DNA from: Bog-532 sp963742865
GTDB taxonomy: Bacteria; Actinomycetota; Actinomycetes; Streptosporangiales; Streptosporangiaceae
Direction of reading: 5' to 3'
NCBI GenBank assembly: GCA_963742865.1
Contig: CAVUNW010000037.1
Location: forward strand, 3,418-67,417
Length of the DNA: 64,000 nt
This document shows, piece by piece, positions 24,798 through 34,074 of the stretch. The position numbers and the translations under genes are program-made. Below the pieces are notes generated by a model. It saw only the letters and a list, made by a program, of their open reading frames with translations. It was not told where the DNA came from and did no database searches. Within the stretch, counting starts at the first letter, position 1, and each line of letters starts with the position of its first letter.

Positions 24798-26204
24798 GTG
24801 AACGCCTCCAGCGACGAGGCTGGGCCGGGGGATTCCGCCCGGCCGCGGGGTGTGGCCAGGCCCAGCGAAGGTCCCGGGTCCAGGCAGGCACTTCAGCAGC
24901 CCGAATGGCCTGATCCCGACCGGCTCAAGGCGGTGACGCGCCGTCTGGAGCGGGTGCCGCCGCTGGTGTCCGCCCGGGAGTGCGACCAGCTGAAGGAGCG
25001 GCTGGCCAAGGTGGCCCGGGGCGAGGCGTTCCTGCTTCAGGGCGGTGACTGCGCGGAGACGTTCGCCGGGACGACCGCCGACAGCATCCGGGGCAAGCTC
25101 AGGACGCTGCTGCAGATGTCGGTGGTGCTGACCTACGCCGCCAGTGTGCCAGTGGTGAAGGTCGGCCGGATGGCGGGCCAGTACGGTAAGCCCCGTTCGG
25201 CGGCGACCGAGGTCAGGGACGGCGTGCAGCTTCCCGTCTACCGGGGCGACGCGGTCAACGCGATCGAGTTCACCGCCGCGGCCCGGGCACCCGACCCCGG
25301 CCGCCTGCTCGATGCCTACCACTGCGCCGCGGTCACGCTGAACCTGTGCCGGGCCTTCGCCAGCGGCGGCTACGCCGACCTCGGCCAGGTGCACGCCTGG
25401 AATCAGGACTTTGTGGCGCACAGCCCGTCCGGTCAGCGCTACGAGCGGCTGGCTGAGGAGATCGACCGGGCGATCGCGTTCATGCACGCCTGCGGGGCCG
25501 ATCCGGAGGAGTTCCGTGCAGTGGAGTTCTACGCCAGCCACGAGGCTCTGCTGCTCGATTACGAGCGCGCACTCACCAGCACCGATTCTGCGAGCGGGCT
25601 TCGCTACGACCTGTCGGCGCACCTGCTGTGGATCGGCGAGCGGACCCGTGCCCTCGGCGGCGCCCATATCGAGTTCGTGCGCCAGATCCGCAACCCGGTC
25701 GCCGTCAAGATCGGCCCATCGGTCGCGGCGCAGGAGGTACTGGCGCTCATCGACGCGCTCGATCCGGACCACGACCCCGGCCGGCTGACCCTGGTTACGC
25801 GGATGGGCTCGGGCCGGGTTCGCGACGTCCTGCCGCCGTTGGTGGAGAAGGTTGCGGCCAGCGGCGCCGTGGTGGCCTGGGTCTGTGACCCGATGCACGG
25901 CAACACCATCGAGGCGGCCAGCGGACACAAGACACGCCAGTTCGACGACGTGGTGGACGAGGTCACGGGCTTCTTTGAGGTGCACCGCGCGCTCGGCACG
26001 CATCCGGGCGGCATCCACATCGAGTTCACCGGCAACGATGTCACCGAATGCACGGGCGGCGGCCAGCACATCGCGGAAAGCGACCTGACCCGCCGCTACG
26101 AGACGGCCTGTGACCCGCGGCTCAACCGGAGCCAATCTCTGGACCTGGCGTTTCTCGTCGCCGACATGTACCGCCAGCACACCCGCGCGGAACGCACGGC
26201 CTAG
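24798..26204 (+). CDS. aroF: Class II 3-deoxy-7-phosphoheptulonate (DAHP) synthase
   Basis: The protein has 468 residues. It is the plant/actinobacterial type II enzyme: FLLQGGDCAETFAG near 76-89, VGRMAGQYGKPRS near 122-134, then WVCDPMHGNT near 360 and HPGGIHIEFTGNDVTECTGG near 410. The conserved Cys, His, Glu and Asp metal ligands lie in these motifs. It joins phosphoenolpyruvate and erythrose-4-phosphate, the first step of the shikimate pathway. The roughly 45-residue N-terminal extension is disordered. No other shikimate gene is in the window. Confidence 0.93.
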   Translation: MNASSDEAGPGDSARPRGVARPSEGPGSRQALQQPEWPDPDRLKAVTRRLERVPPLVSARECDQLKERLAKVARGEAFLLQGGDCAETFAGTTADSIRGKLRTLLQMSVVLTYAASVPVVKVGRMAGQYGKPRSAATEVRDGVQLPVYRGDAVNAIEFTAAARAPDPGRLLDAYHCAAVTLNLCRAFASGGYADLGQVHAWNQDFVAHSPSGQRYERLAEEIDRAIAFMHACGADPEEFRAVEFYASHEALLLDYERALTSTDSASGLRYDLSAHLLWIGERTRALGGAHIEFVRQIRNPVAVKIGPSVAAQEVLALIDALDPDHDPGRLTLVTRMGSGRVRDVLPPLVEKVAASGAVVAWVCDPMHGNTIEAASGHKTRQFDDVVDEVTGFFEVHRALGTHPGGIHIEFTGNDVTECTGGGQHIAESDLTRRYETACDPRLNRSQSLDLAFLVADMYRQHTRAERTA

Positions 26205-26257
26205 CGGGGCTCAGGGGGAGCAGGGCAGCCACCGCGGCAGCAATCTCATAATGGAGC

Positions 26258-26276
26258 ATCTATTCCTGAAATAGAT
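26258..26276. promoter_or_regulatory. A+T-rich inverted repeat upstream of the DUF4389 gene
   Basis: ATCTATT (26258-26264) and AATAGAT (26270-26276), separated by CCTGA, form a perfect 7-base inverted repeat in an A+T-rich patch, about 130 bases before the ATG at 26402. It could be an operator or a promoter-associated hairpin. No regulator gene is adjacent. Confidence 0.4.
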
Positions 26277-26401
26277 TGCTAGTTTTCTGGTTCAGACGTA
26301 GCGTGGAAACCGGAACCTGATCGCCTCGAATCTCGTCGTCAGGGAGCAGCGCGCTTGGTCAGGCTGCGACGGCCGAGTGTGGTCCTAGGGAGGTTCTCAC
26401 G

Positions 26402-27118
26402 ATGGATACCCCTTACCCGGCCCGTCTTGACGGGCAACTGGACCCGGCCGTGAGCCGGTGGATGTGGCTGGTCAAGTGGCTGCTGGCCGTTCCGCACCTG
26501 GTGATTCTCTTCTTCCTGTGGTTCGCGCTGAGTGTCCTGACCGTCGTGGCCGGATTCGCGATCCTGTTCACCGGTCGCTATCCGCGCGCGATCTTCGATT
26601 TCAACGTCGGGGTAATGCGCTGGTCCTGGCGGGTCAGTTACTACGCCTTCAATGCCCTCGGCACCGACAAATACCCGCCGTTCAGCCTGCAGCCGGACCC
26701 CTCGTACCCGGCGGACTTCAGCGTGGATTACCCGGCGCGGCTCAGCCGTGGCCTGGTGCTGATCAAGTGGTGGCTGCTCGCGCTGCCGCAGTACCTGATC
26801 GTGGCCATCTTCGCCGGGGGATGGGAGTTCGGCCGGAACGAGGCCTGGCGCGCCACCGGCGGCATTGGCCTGATCGGGCTGCTCGCGCTGATCGCCGTGG
26901 TCATGCTGGCGTTCTCCGGCCGCTACCCGCAGCGATTGTTCGACCTGATCATGGGGCTCAACCGCTGGTGCTACCGCGTCCTGGCCTACGCCGCGCTGAT
27001 GCGCGACGAGTACCCGCCGTTCCGGCTCGACAACGGAGGGACCGACCCGGGTCACCTCTCCCCACGGCCGAGTGGGACACCCGCACCGCAGCCGGCCCCT
27101 GCGGGCAGCCCCTCCTGA
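26402..27118 (+). CDS. DUF4389 integral membrane protein
   Basis: The protein has 238 residues and two copies of the same unit: PYPARLDGQLDPAVSRWMWLVKW near 4 with a hydrophobic helix pair and FTGRYPRAIFDFNVGVMRWSWRV, then DYPARLSRGLVLIKWW near 110 with another helix pair and FSGRYPQRLFDLIMGLNRWCYRV. This repeat is the DUF4389 pattern. Four membrane helices are predicted, with a proline-rich C-terminal tail. Function unknown. The frame is intact and preceded by GGGAGG. Confidence 0.82.
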   Translation: MDTPYPARLDGQLDPAVSRWMWLVKWLLAVPHLVILFFLWFALSVLTVVAGFAILFTGRYPRAIFDFNVGVMRWSWRVSYYAFNALGTDKYPPFSLQPDPSYPADFSVDYPARLSRGLVLIKWWLLALPQYLIVAIFAGGWEFGRNEAWRATGGIGLIGLLALIAVVMLAFSGRYPQRLFDLIMGLNRWCYRVLAYAALMRDEYPPFRLDNGGTDPGHLSPRPSGTPAPQPAPAGSPS

Positions 27119-27269
27119 CGTATCCGCTGGCCGAGGCCCCGGGACTGGGTTCGCCGGCACTGACCTCGCCGGACAGCCCCTCGAAGTCGAGGGAACCGGC
27201 TGTTCGCGCGGTGCCTGCAGAGCCATGCCAGATCTGCTGGGCGACGTGCCAGCGCCCGGTGCTGTCGAG

Positions 27270-27482
27270 TGCCCAATCCGGACCGACATCGCGGTGCTGT
27301 TCGTGGGGGACGAGGCCGAGAAGCAGGCTCTCCTGCTGGGTGAGCCCCGGCTCTTTTTCACCGCGCCGGGCTACGATGGCTGGCCGCTGGTCATGCTGCG
27401 GCTCGCGGAGGTAGACGTGGAGCGCCTGGAGGAACTCATCACCGACGCGTGGGAAATGCGAAAGGCACCAAGGAAGGCCTGA
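27270..27482 (+). pseudogene. 3' part of an MmcQ/YjbR-family gene
   Basis: Within a longer frame (27072-27482) only the last roughly 70 codons look real: VGDEAEKQALLLGEPRLFF, then TAPGYDGWPLVMLRLAEVDV and ITDAWEMRKAP. These correspond to the C-terminal half of YjbR/MmcQ proteins. The N-terminal half (expected W-E-D-V-R, P-E-T-T motifs) is absent and the preceding codons are shadow-like. A 5'-truncated relic is the simplest reading. Confidence 0.6.
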
Positions 27483-27567
27483 GCGTTCGCTCAGCAGATA
27501 TGCAGACGACGTTCCTACCCTGGCGGCAGGGTCACTGACCAGAGCAGCGGAACAGGAGGCTGGAACA

Positions 27568-28806
27568 GTGCCGGCGAACGAGACGGTCTTGTACCGGGGC
27601 GCGCAATTTGAGCTCGGGCGAGGGCCCGGTTTCTACGGGATCTGGCCGGCGGGGGCGCCGCGGCCGCCGTCGATTGAGTGGTGGCCGGACACCCCCGAGG
27701 GCTGGCAGGGTGCGTGGTCCCGGTTCACCGGGCTGGAGACGCCCGCCGCGGTCACCGCGGTCAGCCCGCCCGGTGCGGCCGCCACCGTCTCGCGCGCCCG
27801 CGCGGTCGCCGCGGCGGCGCTGCTCGCGGTCGGCGTCGCGTGCGGGATCGCCGGGCTCTTCCCCGGCTATTTCGGCAGCGCGAGCCTGGCCCAGCAGGCG
27901 GCCCAGCTGGTACCGCACGTGATCTACCTGGCCGTCTGGACCGCGAGCGCGCTGCTCATCCTGCGCGGCGGCACGCTGGCCCGGGTGGGAGCGCTCCTCG
28001 GGCTCGGGACGAGCATCGTCACGTTCGGCCTCTTCTTCGCCGATGTCGGCACCGCCATCACGGGCGGGGCGCACGGCGTGAGGGCCGGCCTCCTGCTCGC
28101 GCTCATCGGCTGGTTCCTGTGCACCGCCGGGGCGGCAACGGCGTTCCGGTTCCGGCGGTCCGAGCTGCTGGGCAAGCCGAACGGGACCGACCGGGACCGC
28201 GTCGCCAGGCTCGTGCTCGCCACGGCCGCGGCGCTCGGCGCGGCGATCACGTTCGCGCCCTCGTGGGACAGCTACACGCTGCGCACCGCCAGCGGCCAGG
28301 TCCAGTCCCTGACCGCGGGCAACGCCTTCGCGAACCCGGGCGCGGTGATCTTCGGGAACGTCGCGGTGATGGTGCTGCTCGTCGTGGTGGTCGCCGCGGC
28401 CGCGTGGTGGCGGCCGGTCCGCCTCGGAGCGGCACTGCTCGCCGGGGCCGCGATCCCGATGGTGGCCGAGGCGATCTCGGCGCTCGTCCAGGTCGGTGAG
28501 GGCGCCTCACCCACCCAGTTCGGGATCTCGCAGGCGCAGGCCACACAGGCCGGGCTGACGATCAGTTCCGGGCTCACGCCGGTGTTCTGGGTCTACGTCG
28601 CCTTCGTGCTCGCGCTGGCCGTGACCTGCGGATGGATGCTTTTCTCGGCCCGCCGGGCCACCCCGGCCATGGCCCCGGCGGGCCTGGGCCCGTCCGCTCC
28701 GCCGGCGCTCCCTGCTCCGGCCGCTCCCCCGGCTCCTCCCGCCAGCTCGGACGGCCCTGGGGGCCCATCGAGCCCAGCGGGTCCGCTTAGCCCTTCCCTG
28801 GGTTAA
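27568..28806 (+). CDS. Multi-pass membrane protein of unknown function
   Basis: The 412-residue protein has a soluble N-terminus with tryptophan-rich WWPDTPEGWQGAWSRF near 36-51, six or seven hydrophobic helices between about residues 75 and 365, and a proline/alanine-rich cytoplasmic tail. No transporter motif is visible. The tail overlaps the end of the opposite-strand GlcD gene by 20 bases. ATG versus GTG 27568: GTG with AGGAGG upstream is used. Family not recognised. Confidence 0.75.
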   Translation: MPANETVLYRGAQFELGRGPGFYGIWPAGAPRPPSIEWWPDTPEGWQGAWSRFTGLETPAAVTAVSPPGAAATVSRARAVAAAALLAVGVACGIAGLFPGYFGSASLAQQAAQLVPHVIYLAVWTASALLILRGGTLARVGALLGLGTSIVTFGLFFADVGTAITGGAHGVRAGLLLALIGWFLCTAGAATAFRFRRSELLGKPNGTDRDRVARLVLATAAALGAAITFAPSWDSYTLRTASGQVQSLTAGNAFANPGAVIFGNVAVMVLLVVVVAAAAWWRPVRLGAALLAGAAIPMVAEAISALVQVGEGASPTQFGISQAQATQAGLTISSGLTPVFWVYVAFVLALAVTCGWMLFSARRATPAMAPAGLGPSAPPALPAPAAPPAPPASSDGPGGPSSPAGPLSPSLG

Positions 28807-30229
28807 AGATCCCGAGCGGATCGAGCGCGCGGCGCACCGCGGACTGCAGGGCGATCGCGCCCGGGTCGAGTTCGCGGTGCATGCCGTCGCGCTTGAGCAG
28901 GCCGACGCCGTGCTCCCCGGTGACCGTGCCGCCGAGAGCGATCGCCGCGTCCAGCAACTCGTCGAACGCGGCCTGCGCGGCGGCCCGGAGCGTGCTGTCA
29001 CCGGCCGGCGTGATGATCAGCGGGTGCAGGTTGCCGTCCCCCGCGTGCGCGATCGTCGCGATCTGCACGCCGTACCGCGCCCCGATCGCGCTCACCTGCT
29101 CCAGCATGGCCGGGACCCTGGACCGGGGCACGCAGACATCCTCGGTGAGGACCGGGCCGAGCCGCTCGAACGCCGGATACGCCAGCCGCCGCGCCTCGAA
29201 CAGCGCCTCCGCCTCGGCGTCGTCGGTCGACTGCTCGGCCCACATCGCCCCGGCCTCCGTCATGGTCGCGGCGATCGCCCCGGCTTCGGCCGCGCCCGAA
29301 TCTCCCGGCGTGTCCACGCGGGCCAGCAGCAGGGCCGCCGCGTCCGCCTCGATGCCCAGGTGCTTCCACTCCTCCACCGCGGTCAGGCAGGCCCGGTCCA
29401 GTAGCTCGAGCACGGCGGGGGTGAGCCCGCGCCGGGTGATCTGGGCCACGGCCCGGCCCGCGGCGACCAGGTCCGGGAACGCGGCCACGACGGTCCGCGG
29501 GGTACCAGCCAGTGCCGGGCGCAGCCGCAGCGTCACCTCGGTCACGACGCCGAGCGTGCCCTCGGACCCGACGAACAGGCCGACCAGGTCCAGCCCGGCG
29601 ACGCCCTTGGTGGTGCGCCGGCCGAGGCGCACGGCCTCGCCGTAGCCGGCCGGCCCGCCCACGACGGCGCGCAGGCCAAGGACGTAATCGCGGGTGACGC
29701 CGTACTTCAGGCAGCACAGGCCGCCCGCGTTGGTGGCCACGTTCCCGCCGATGGTGGACCACGGGGCGCTGGCCGGGTCCGGCGGGTACCACAGGCCGTG
29801 CTCGGCGACGGCGGCCTTGACGTCGTTGTTGACCGCGCCGGGCTGCACGACGGCCAGCAGGTTGTCCGGGTCGATCTCCACGACCTGGTCCATCGCGGAC
29901 AGATCGAGGACCACGCAGCCGCTGACCGCGTTGGCGCCGCCGGACAGCCCGGTGCCCGCGCCGCGGGGCACGACCGCGGCACCCAGGGCAGCGCAGGTGC
30001 GCACGACGTGCTGCACCTCGGCCTCGGACCGGACGCGCACAGCGGCGGCAGCCTGCCCGGCCGGGGCCCATTCGGCGTCGTCGTGGGACAGAGCGCCCAG
30101 CACGTCGGGGTCCACCACGATGCGGTCATCCGGCAGTCCCCGGCCCAGCGCCTCGACCAGCACCGCAGGCCCGGCCGCGAGGGTCCCGCCGGGAACCTCA
30201 ACACCGATGACTTCGCTGGCAGGGTCCAT
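28787..30229 (-). CDS. glcD: FAD-linked oxidase, glycolate oxidase GlcD / D-lactate dehydrogenase family
   Basis: The protein has 480 residues. An FAD-binding type 4 (PCMH) domain lies near 55-235 (VVPRGAGTGLSGGANAVSG, GLWYPPDPAS, IGGNVATNAGGLCCLKYG), followed by a GlcD C-terminal domain with FVGSEGTLGVVTEVTLRL and HAGDGNLHP, and the end TGEHGVGLLK. It oxidises 2-hydroxy acids such as glycolate or D-lactate with FAD. Partner subunits GlcE and GlcF are not in the window, so a stand-alone D-lactate dehydrogenase-like role is possible. Confidence 0.88.
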   Translation of the reverse strand: MDPASEVIGVEVPGGTLAAGPAVLVEALGRGLPDDRIVVDPDVLGALSHDDAEWAPAGQAAAAVRVRSEAEVQHVVRTCAALGAAVVPRGAGTGLSGGANAVSGCVVLDLSAMDQVVEIDPDNLLAVVQPGAVNNDVKAAVAEHGLWYPPDPASAPWSTIGGNVATNAGGLCCLKYGVTRDYVLGLRAVVGGPAGYGEAVRLGRRTTKGVAGLDLVGLFVGSEGTLGVVTEVTLRLRPALAGTPRTVVAAFPDLVAAGRAVAQITRRGLTPAVLELLDRACLTAVEEWKHLGIEADAAALLLARVDTPGDSGAAEAGAIAATMTEAGAMWAEQSTDDAEAEALFEARRLAYPAFERLGPVLTEDVCVPRSRVPAMLEQVSAIGARYGVQIATIAHAGDGNLHPLIITPAGDSTLRAAAQAAFDELLDAAIALGGTVTGEHGVGLLKRDGMHRELDPGAIALQSAVRRALDPLGIFNPGKG

Positions 30230-30238
30230 AGGACGACC

Positions 30239-30580
30239 CTAGTCGGCGGTCTGGGCGTCCTGAAGGGTGTCGTAGACCGGGATGACCCGGTCGGCGCCGG
30301 TCAGCTCCAGGATCCGCGCGACGACCGGCTGCGGGGAGACCAGGGCCAGGACGCCGCCGCGGACGGTGAGCACGGCCCGGACGCTCAGGAGGACCTGCAT
30401 GCCAGTGGAGTCCATGAAGCTGAGCCCGGAAAGGTCGAGGATGAGGCGGCGCGCGCCACGGGAGACTTCCGAGGTCAGGACGTCCCGCAGCTGCCGCCCG
30501 GTGTGGAGGTCGCATTCCCCGGTCATGGCGACCAGGGTGTGGGCCGGGCCGACCGACACGAAGATCTCTAGCTCGTCCAC
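30239..30580 (-). CDS. STAS-domain anti-sigma factor antagonist
   Basis: From GTG 30580 the protein has 113 residues and begins DELEIFVSVGPAHTLVAMTG. DLHTGRQLRDVL and LILDLSGLSFMDSTGMQVLL (49-65) form the SpoIIAA-like fold, with Ser58 the presumed phosphorylation site. Such proteins release sigma factors by binding RsbW-type kinases. An RsbW-like ATPase occurs 15 kb away (46.1 kb), but no link is shown. A longer frame to 30703 is low-quality sequence. The gene ends nine bases before the GlcD start. Confidence 0.82.
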   Translation of the reverse strand: MDELEIFVSVGPAHTLVAMTGECDLHTGRQLRDVLTSEVSRGARRLILDLSGLSFMDSTGMQVLLSVRAVLTVRGGVLALVSPQPVVARILELTGADRVIPVYDTLQDAQTAD

Positions 30581-30811
30581 GCCTGCCCTTCGTTGACCAG
30601 GGCCGCAGCGGGAGCACCGGCAGATGCGGACGCGTGCGCCAGCCGCGGGGAACACGAAATTGCCTGACCAGCACGCGGCTGGCCGCGTTGCCGTGCCCGT
30701 CATCGTAGGGCCTTATGCGCGGCATCGTCCAGGTATTCGCCGAGTCCGGTTTTACCCCCTTTGCGCGCCGTCACCCGCGGCTCGGTGCGACCTGGCTAGG
30801 CCCGAGGCGGG

Positions 30812-31987
30812 CTAGGCTCCGGGCAGGTCGGCCAGGCGGGCCAGGGACGCCCGGTGCGCGTCGGACGTGCCGAACGCGATCGACGCGGCCTTGGCGCGCT
30901 TGAGGTACAGGTGCACCGGGTGCTCCCAGGTGAACCCGATGCCGCCGTGCATCTGCACGCACTCCTCGGCGGCCCGGACGGCGAGGTCGCCGCAGTAGGA
31001 CTTGGCCAGCGCGACGGCGAGGGGTGCGTCGGGGTCCCCGTCGGCCAGGCAGCCGGCCGCGTACCGGGCCGCGGCCCGGGCCTGGGTGATCCCGACCCAC
31101 AGGTCGGCCAGCCGATGCTTCAGCCCCTGGAACGAGCCCACCGGCCGGGCGAACTGACGCCGCTCCTTCACGTACGCGACGGTCATGTCCAGGCACCTCT
31201 CGGCCACGCCGAGCTGCTCGGACGCGAGCGCGGCGGCACCGGCGGACAGCGCGGCCTGCAGCGCCCGGTCGGCCTCCCCGCCAGAGGCGATCACCCGGGC
31301 CGGGGCGTTCTGGAGCTCGATGTCGCACAGCTGGCGGGTCATGTCCAGCGACACCACCGGGGTGCGGCGCACGCCCTCGGCTCCGGCGCTGACCACGTAG
31401 AGCCCATGCGGGACGCCGTCGGCGGGCACGACCAGCAGGCGGCGGGCAGCGCGTCGGCGACGCCGCGGACCGAGCCGCTCAGCCGGGTCACCCCGGCCCG
31501 CGCGTCACTGGGCCTGGGCCCGGAGACGCGCACGGTCAGCGGGAACGCCGCACCCGGCCCGGCTTCCAAGCCGACGGCCAGGGCGGCGGTGACATCACCG
31601 CGGGCCAATTCGGGGAGCGCGGCGTCATCACCGGCGGTCAGCAGCGCGGTCGTCGCGGCCACGGCGCTGCCGAGGAAGGGCACCGGCGCCACGGCGCGGC
31701 CCAGTTCCTCGGCCACGGTGGCCGCCTCGCGGAACGACGCCCCGGCACCGTCCTGTTCCTCCGGGACGAGCAGCCCCGCGCAGCCCAGGTCGCCGGCGAT
31801 CGCCTTCCACAGGCCGATGTCGTACGTGTCGGCGCCGCCGATCCGGTCCAGCACCTCCTCCGCGGGGCTCCGCGCGGGCAGCAGGGAGCGAAGGCTTCGC
31901 GGCTAGATCCCGTTCGGCTTCGCTATAGAGCAGATCGGGAGCGCGCTCGGCGGGTTTGCCCGCGGCCTCAGCCTCGGCGATGCTCAT
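30812..31987 (-). CDS. Acyl-CoA dehydrogenase (second of pair), two frameshifts
   Basis: ATG 31987 overlaps the preceding acyl-CoA dehydrogenase stop (ATGA). The first 28 or so codons (MSIAEAEAAGKPAERAPDLL) are followed by a +1 shift near 31896 to SLRSLLPARSPAEEVLDRIGG, the N-terminal helical domain (GLLVPEEQDGAGASF). Near 31441 one base is lost and the frame changes to LLVVPADGVPHGLYVV, then the C-terminal helical domain (VKERRQFARPVGSFQGLKH, ECVQMHGGIGFTWEHPVHLYLKR). The order is complete for an acyl-CoA dehydrogenase of about 390 residues. The DosR-like FadE pairs of steroid and fatty-acid catabolism have similar heterodimer layouts. Confidence 0.78.
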
Positions 31988-33211
31988 CGCGGCAGGTCCT
32001 TCCATGGGACGTCCTTGTCCACCCGCGGCTCCGGCGGCAGCCCGAGGCACGCGTTCAGCGACGATATTGCGCAGGATCTCCGACGTGCCGCCCTCGATCG
32101 AGTTGCCCTTGGCCCGCAGGTAGCGGTAGCCGGGAACACGGCCGAAGAAGTCCGCGTGCGCGGGGCGGCGCATCGTCCAGTCGTCGTAGCGCAGGCCCTC
32201 GGCGCCCGCCAGATCGACCTCGAACCCGGAGATCTCCTGGTTTAGGCGGGCGAAGACGATCTTCGCGGCGGAGCCCTCTGGGCCGGGCTGGCCCGCGGCG
32301 AGCTGCTGGCGCATCCGCAGCCCCGCCAGCCGGGCGATCTCCGCCTCGGCCCACAGCCGCAGCATCCGGTCGTGCAGGCCGGGGGTGCGCCGTTCGGGGT
32401 GCTCGCGCCAGGCCCGGGCGGCCCCGCCGATCATCGCGCCCTCACGCGGAATCGTCATCCCGCCGATGGCGACCCGCTCATTCATCAGCGTGCCGGTGGC
32501 GACCTTCCAGCCGTCCCCGACCTCGCCGATCCGATCCGTATCCGGGATGTGCACGTCGGTGAGGAACACCTCGTTGAACTCGGCCTCGCCCGTGAGCTGG
32601 CGCAGCGGGCGCACGTCGACCCCGGGCGCGGTCATGTCGAGGGCGAAGTAGCTGAGGCCGCGGTGCTTCGGCACGTCGGGGTCGGTCCGGGCGACCATGA
32701 TGGCCCAGCGGGCCTTGTGCGCCAGCGAGGTCCACACCTTCTGCCCGGAGACGACCCAGTCCCCGCCCTCGTCGCGGACCGCGCGGGTCGCGAGGGAGGC
32801 GAGGTCACTGCCGGCGCCGGGCTCGCTGAACAGCTGGCACCAGATCTCCTCGCCCATCCATAGCGGCCGCAGCCAGCGCTCGCGCTGCTGCTGCGAGCCG
32901 AACGTGAGGATGGTCGGGGCGGCCATGCCGAGGCCGATGGCGTTGCCGCCCGGGTCGTTGTCCGGGGCGCCGGCCGCCGCGAACTCGGTGTCCGCGACGG
33001 CCTGCAGCGCGCGGGGCGCGCCGAGCCCGCCGAGGCCGGCCGGGTAGTGCACCCAGGCCAGGCCGGCGTCGAAACGCGCGTGCAGGAAGTCCAGCCGCGG
33101 GGTGGACACCGGGTCGTGCGCCGCCAGGAACTGGTGAACGCGATCGCGGATGTCTCCGGCCGTAAGGTCAGCGCCGTTTGATGGGCCGTTTGATGTGGGG
33201 CCCGTCAGCAC
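31984..33211 (-). CDS. Acyl-CoA dehydrogenase (first of pair), frameshift at C-terminus
   Basis: The start is GTG 33211, overlapping the SDR stop. Motifs in order: DFLHARFDAGLAWVHYPAG, FSEPGAGSDLASLATRA and GGDWVVSGQKVWTSLAH (flavin domain), then the C-terminal domain ending NSIEGGTSEILRNIVAERV, the classical acyl-CoA dehydrogenase tail. An extra C near 32045 shifts the last codons. The corrected frame reads LGLPPEPRVDKDVPWKDLPR and stops at 31984. It would be a flavin enzyme of about 408 residues, probably paired with the next gene as an alpha2beta2 complex. Confidence 0.83.
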
Positions 33212-33967
33212 AGCGGGGCCGCCAGCTACGTAGATCACCTGGCCGGACACGAAGCCGGCACCCTCGCTGACCAGGAACGAGACCGTGTGCGCGACGTCCT
33301 CGGGCGCGCCGACCCGGCGGACCGGGATCTGCGACGCGGCGGCGTTCTTGAAGTCCTCGAACGGCATCTGACCCGCGCGGCCGTCGCCTCGGTCATGTCG
33401 GTGGCGATGAATCCGGGGGCGACCGCGTTGGCGGTGATCCCGAACGGGCCCAGCTCCTTGGCCAGCGTCTTGGTAAAGCCCTGCAGGCCCGCCTTGGCCG
33501 CCGAGTAGTTCACCTGCCCGCGGTTGCCGAGCGCGGAGCTGGAGGAGGTGTTGACGATCCGGCCGTACTTGGCCTCGACCATGTACTTCTGCGCGGCCCG
33601 GGTCATCAGGAAGCTGCCCTTGAGATGGACGTTCGACCATGTCCCAGTCGTCGTCGGACATCTTGAACAGCAGGTTGTCCCGCAGCAGCCCGGCGTTGTT
33701 GACCAGCACCGTGGGCGCGCCCAGCTCACTGGCCACGCGGGCGACGGCCGCTTCCACCTGGTCGGTCTTGCTCACGTCGGCGCCCACGGCGAGCGCCCTG
33801 CCGCCCGGCCGTCGGTCGATCTCCTTGACCGTGTCGGCGCAATTCCCCTCATCGAGGTCCAGTACCGCGACGGCCATCCCGTCGGCGGCCAGCCGGCGGC
33901 CGACCGCCGCGCCGATCCCTCGGGCGGCTCCGGTCACGATGGCAACTCGCTGCGTCTCCTGTGACAT
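33205..33967 (-). CDS. Short-chain dehydrogenase (FabG-like), three frameshifts
   Basis: From ATG 33967: AIVTGAARGIGAAVGRRLA (cofactor binding), VLVNNAGLLRDNLLFKMS, then a +1 shift near 33635 into NVHLKGSFLMTRAAQKYMVE with VNTSSSSALGNRGQVNYSAAK, carrying the catalytic Ser, Tyr and Lys. A -1 shift near 33370 returns to QMPFEDFKNAAASQIPVRRVG. An extra C in a CCCC run near 33215 hides the natural end YVAGGPLC-stop at 33205. Corrected length is about 253 residues. It would oxidise or reduce a 3-hydroxyacyl-CoA or similar substrate for the downstream dehydrogenases. Confidence 0.8.
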
Positions 33968-34011
33968 GTGCGTACCTTTCGTCTGGCCGGAAAACACACT
34001 CCGGTTGGCCA

Positions 34012-34054
34012 TCTCGTTAATCGTCGGGCCGTCTCGTTAATCTACTGGCCAGTA
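34012..34054. promoter_or_regulatory. Direct repeats and palindrome upstream of the SDR / acyl-CoA dehydrogenase operon
   Basis: TCTCGTTAATC occurs at 34012-34022 and again at 34032-34042, exactly 20 bases apart, followed directly by the perfect palindrome TACTGGCCAGTA (34043-34054). They lie 45-88 bases before the SDR start, in the intergenic space to the DUF2079 gene. A repressor operator with promoter elements is inferred; no regulator is adjacent. Confidence 0.55.
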
Positions 34055-34074
34055 TCTGGCTACCCCTGCTTCGG

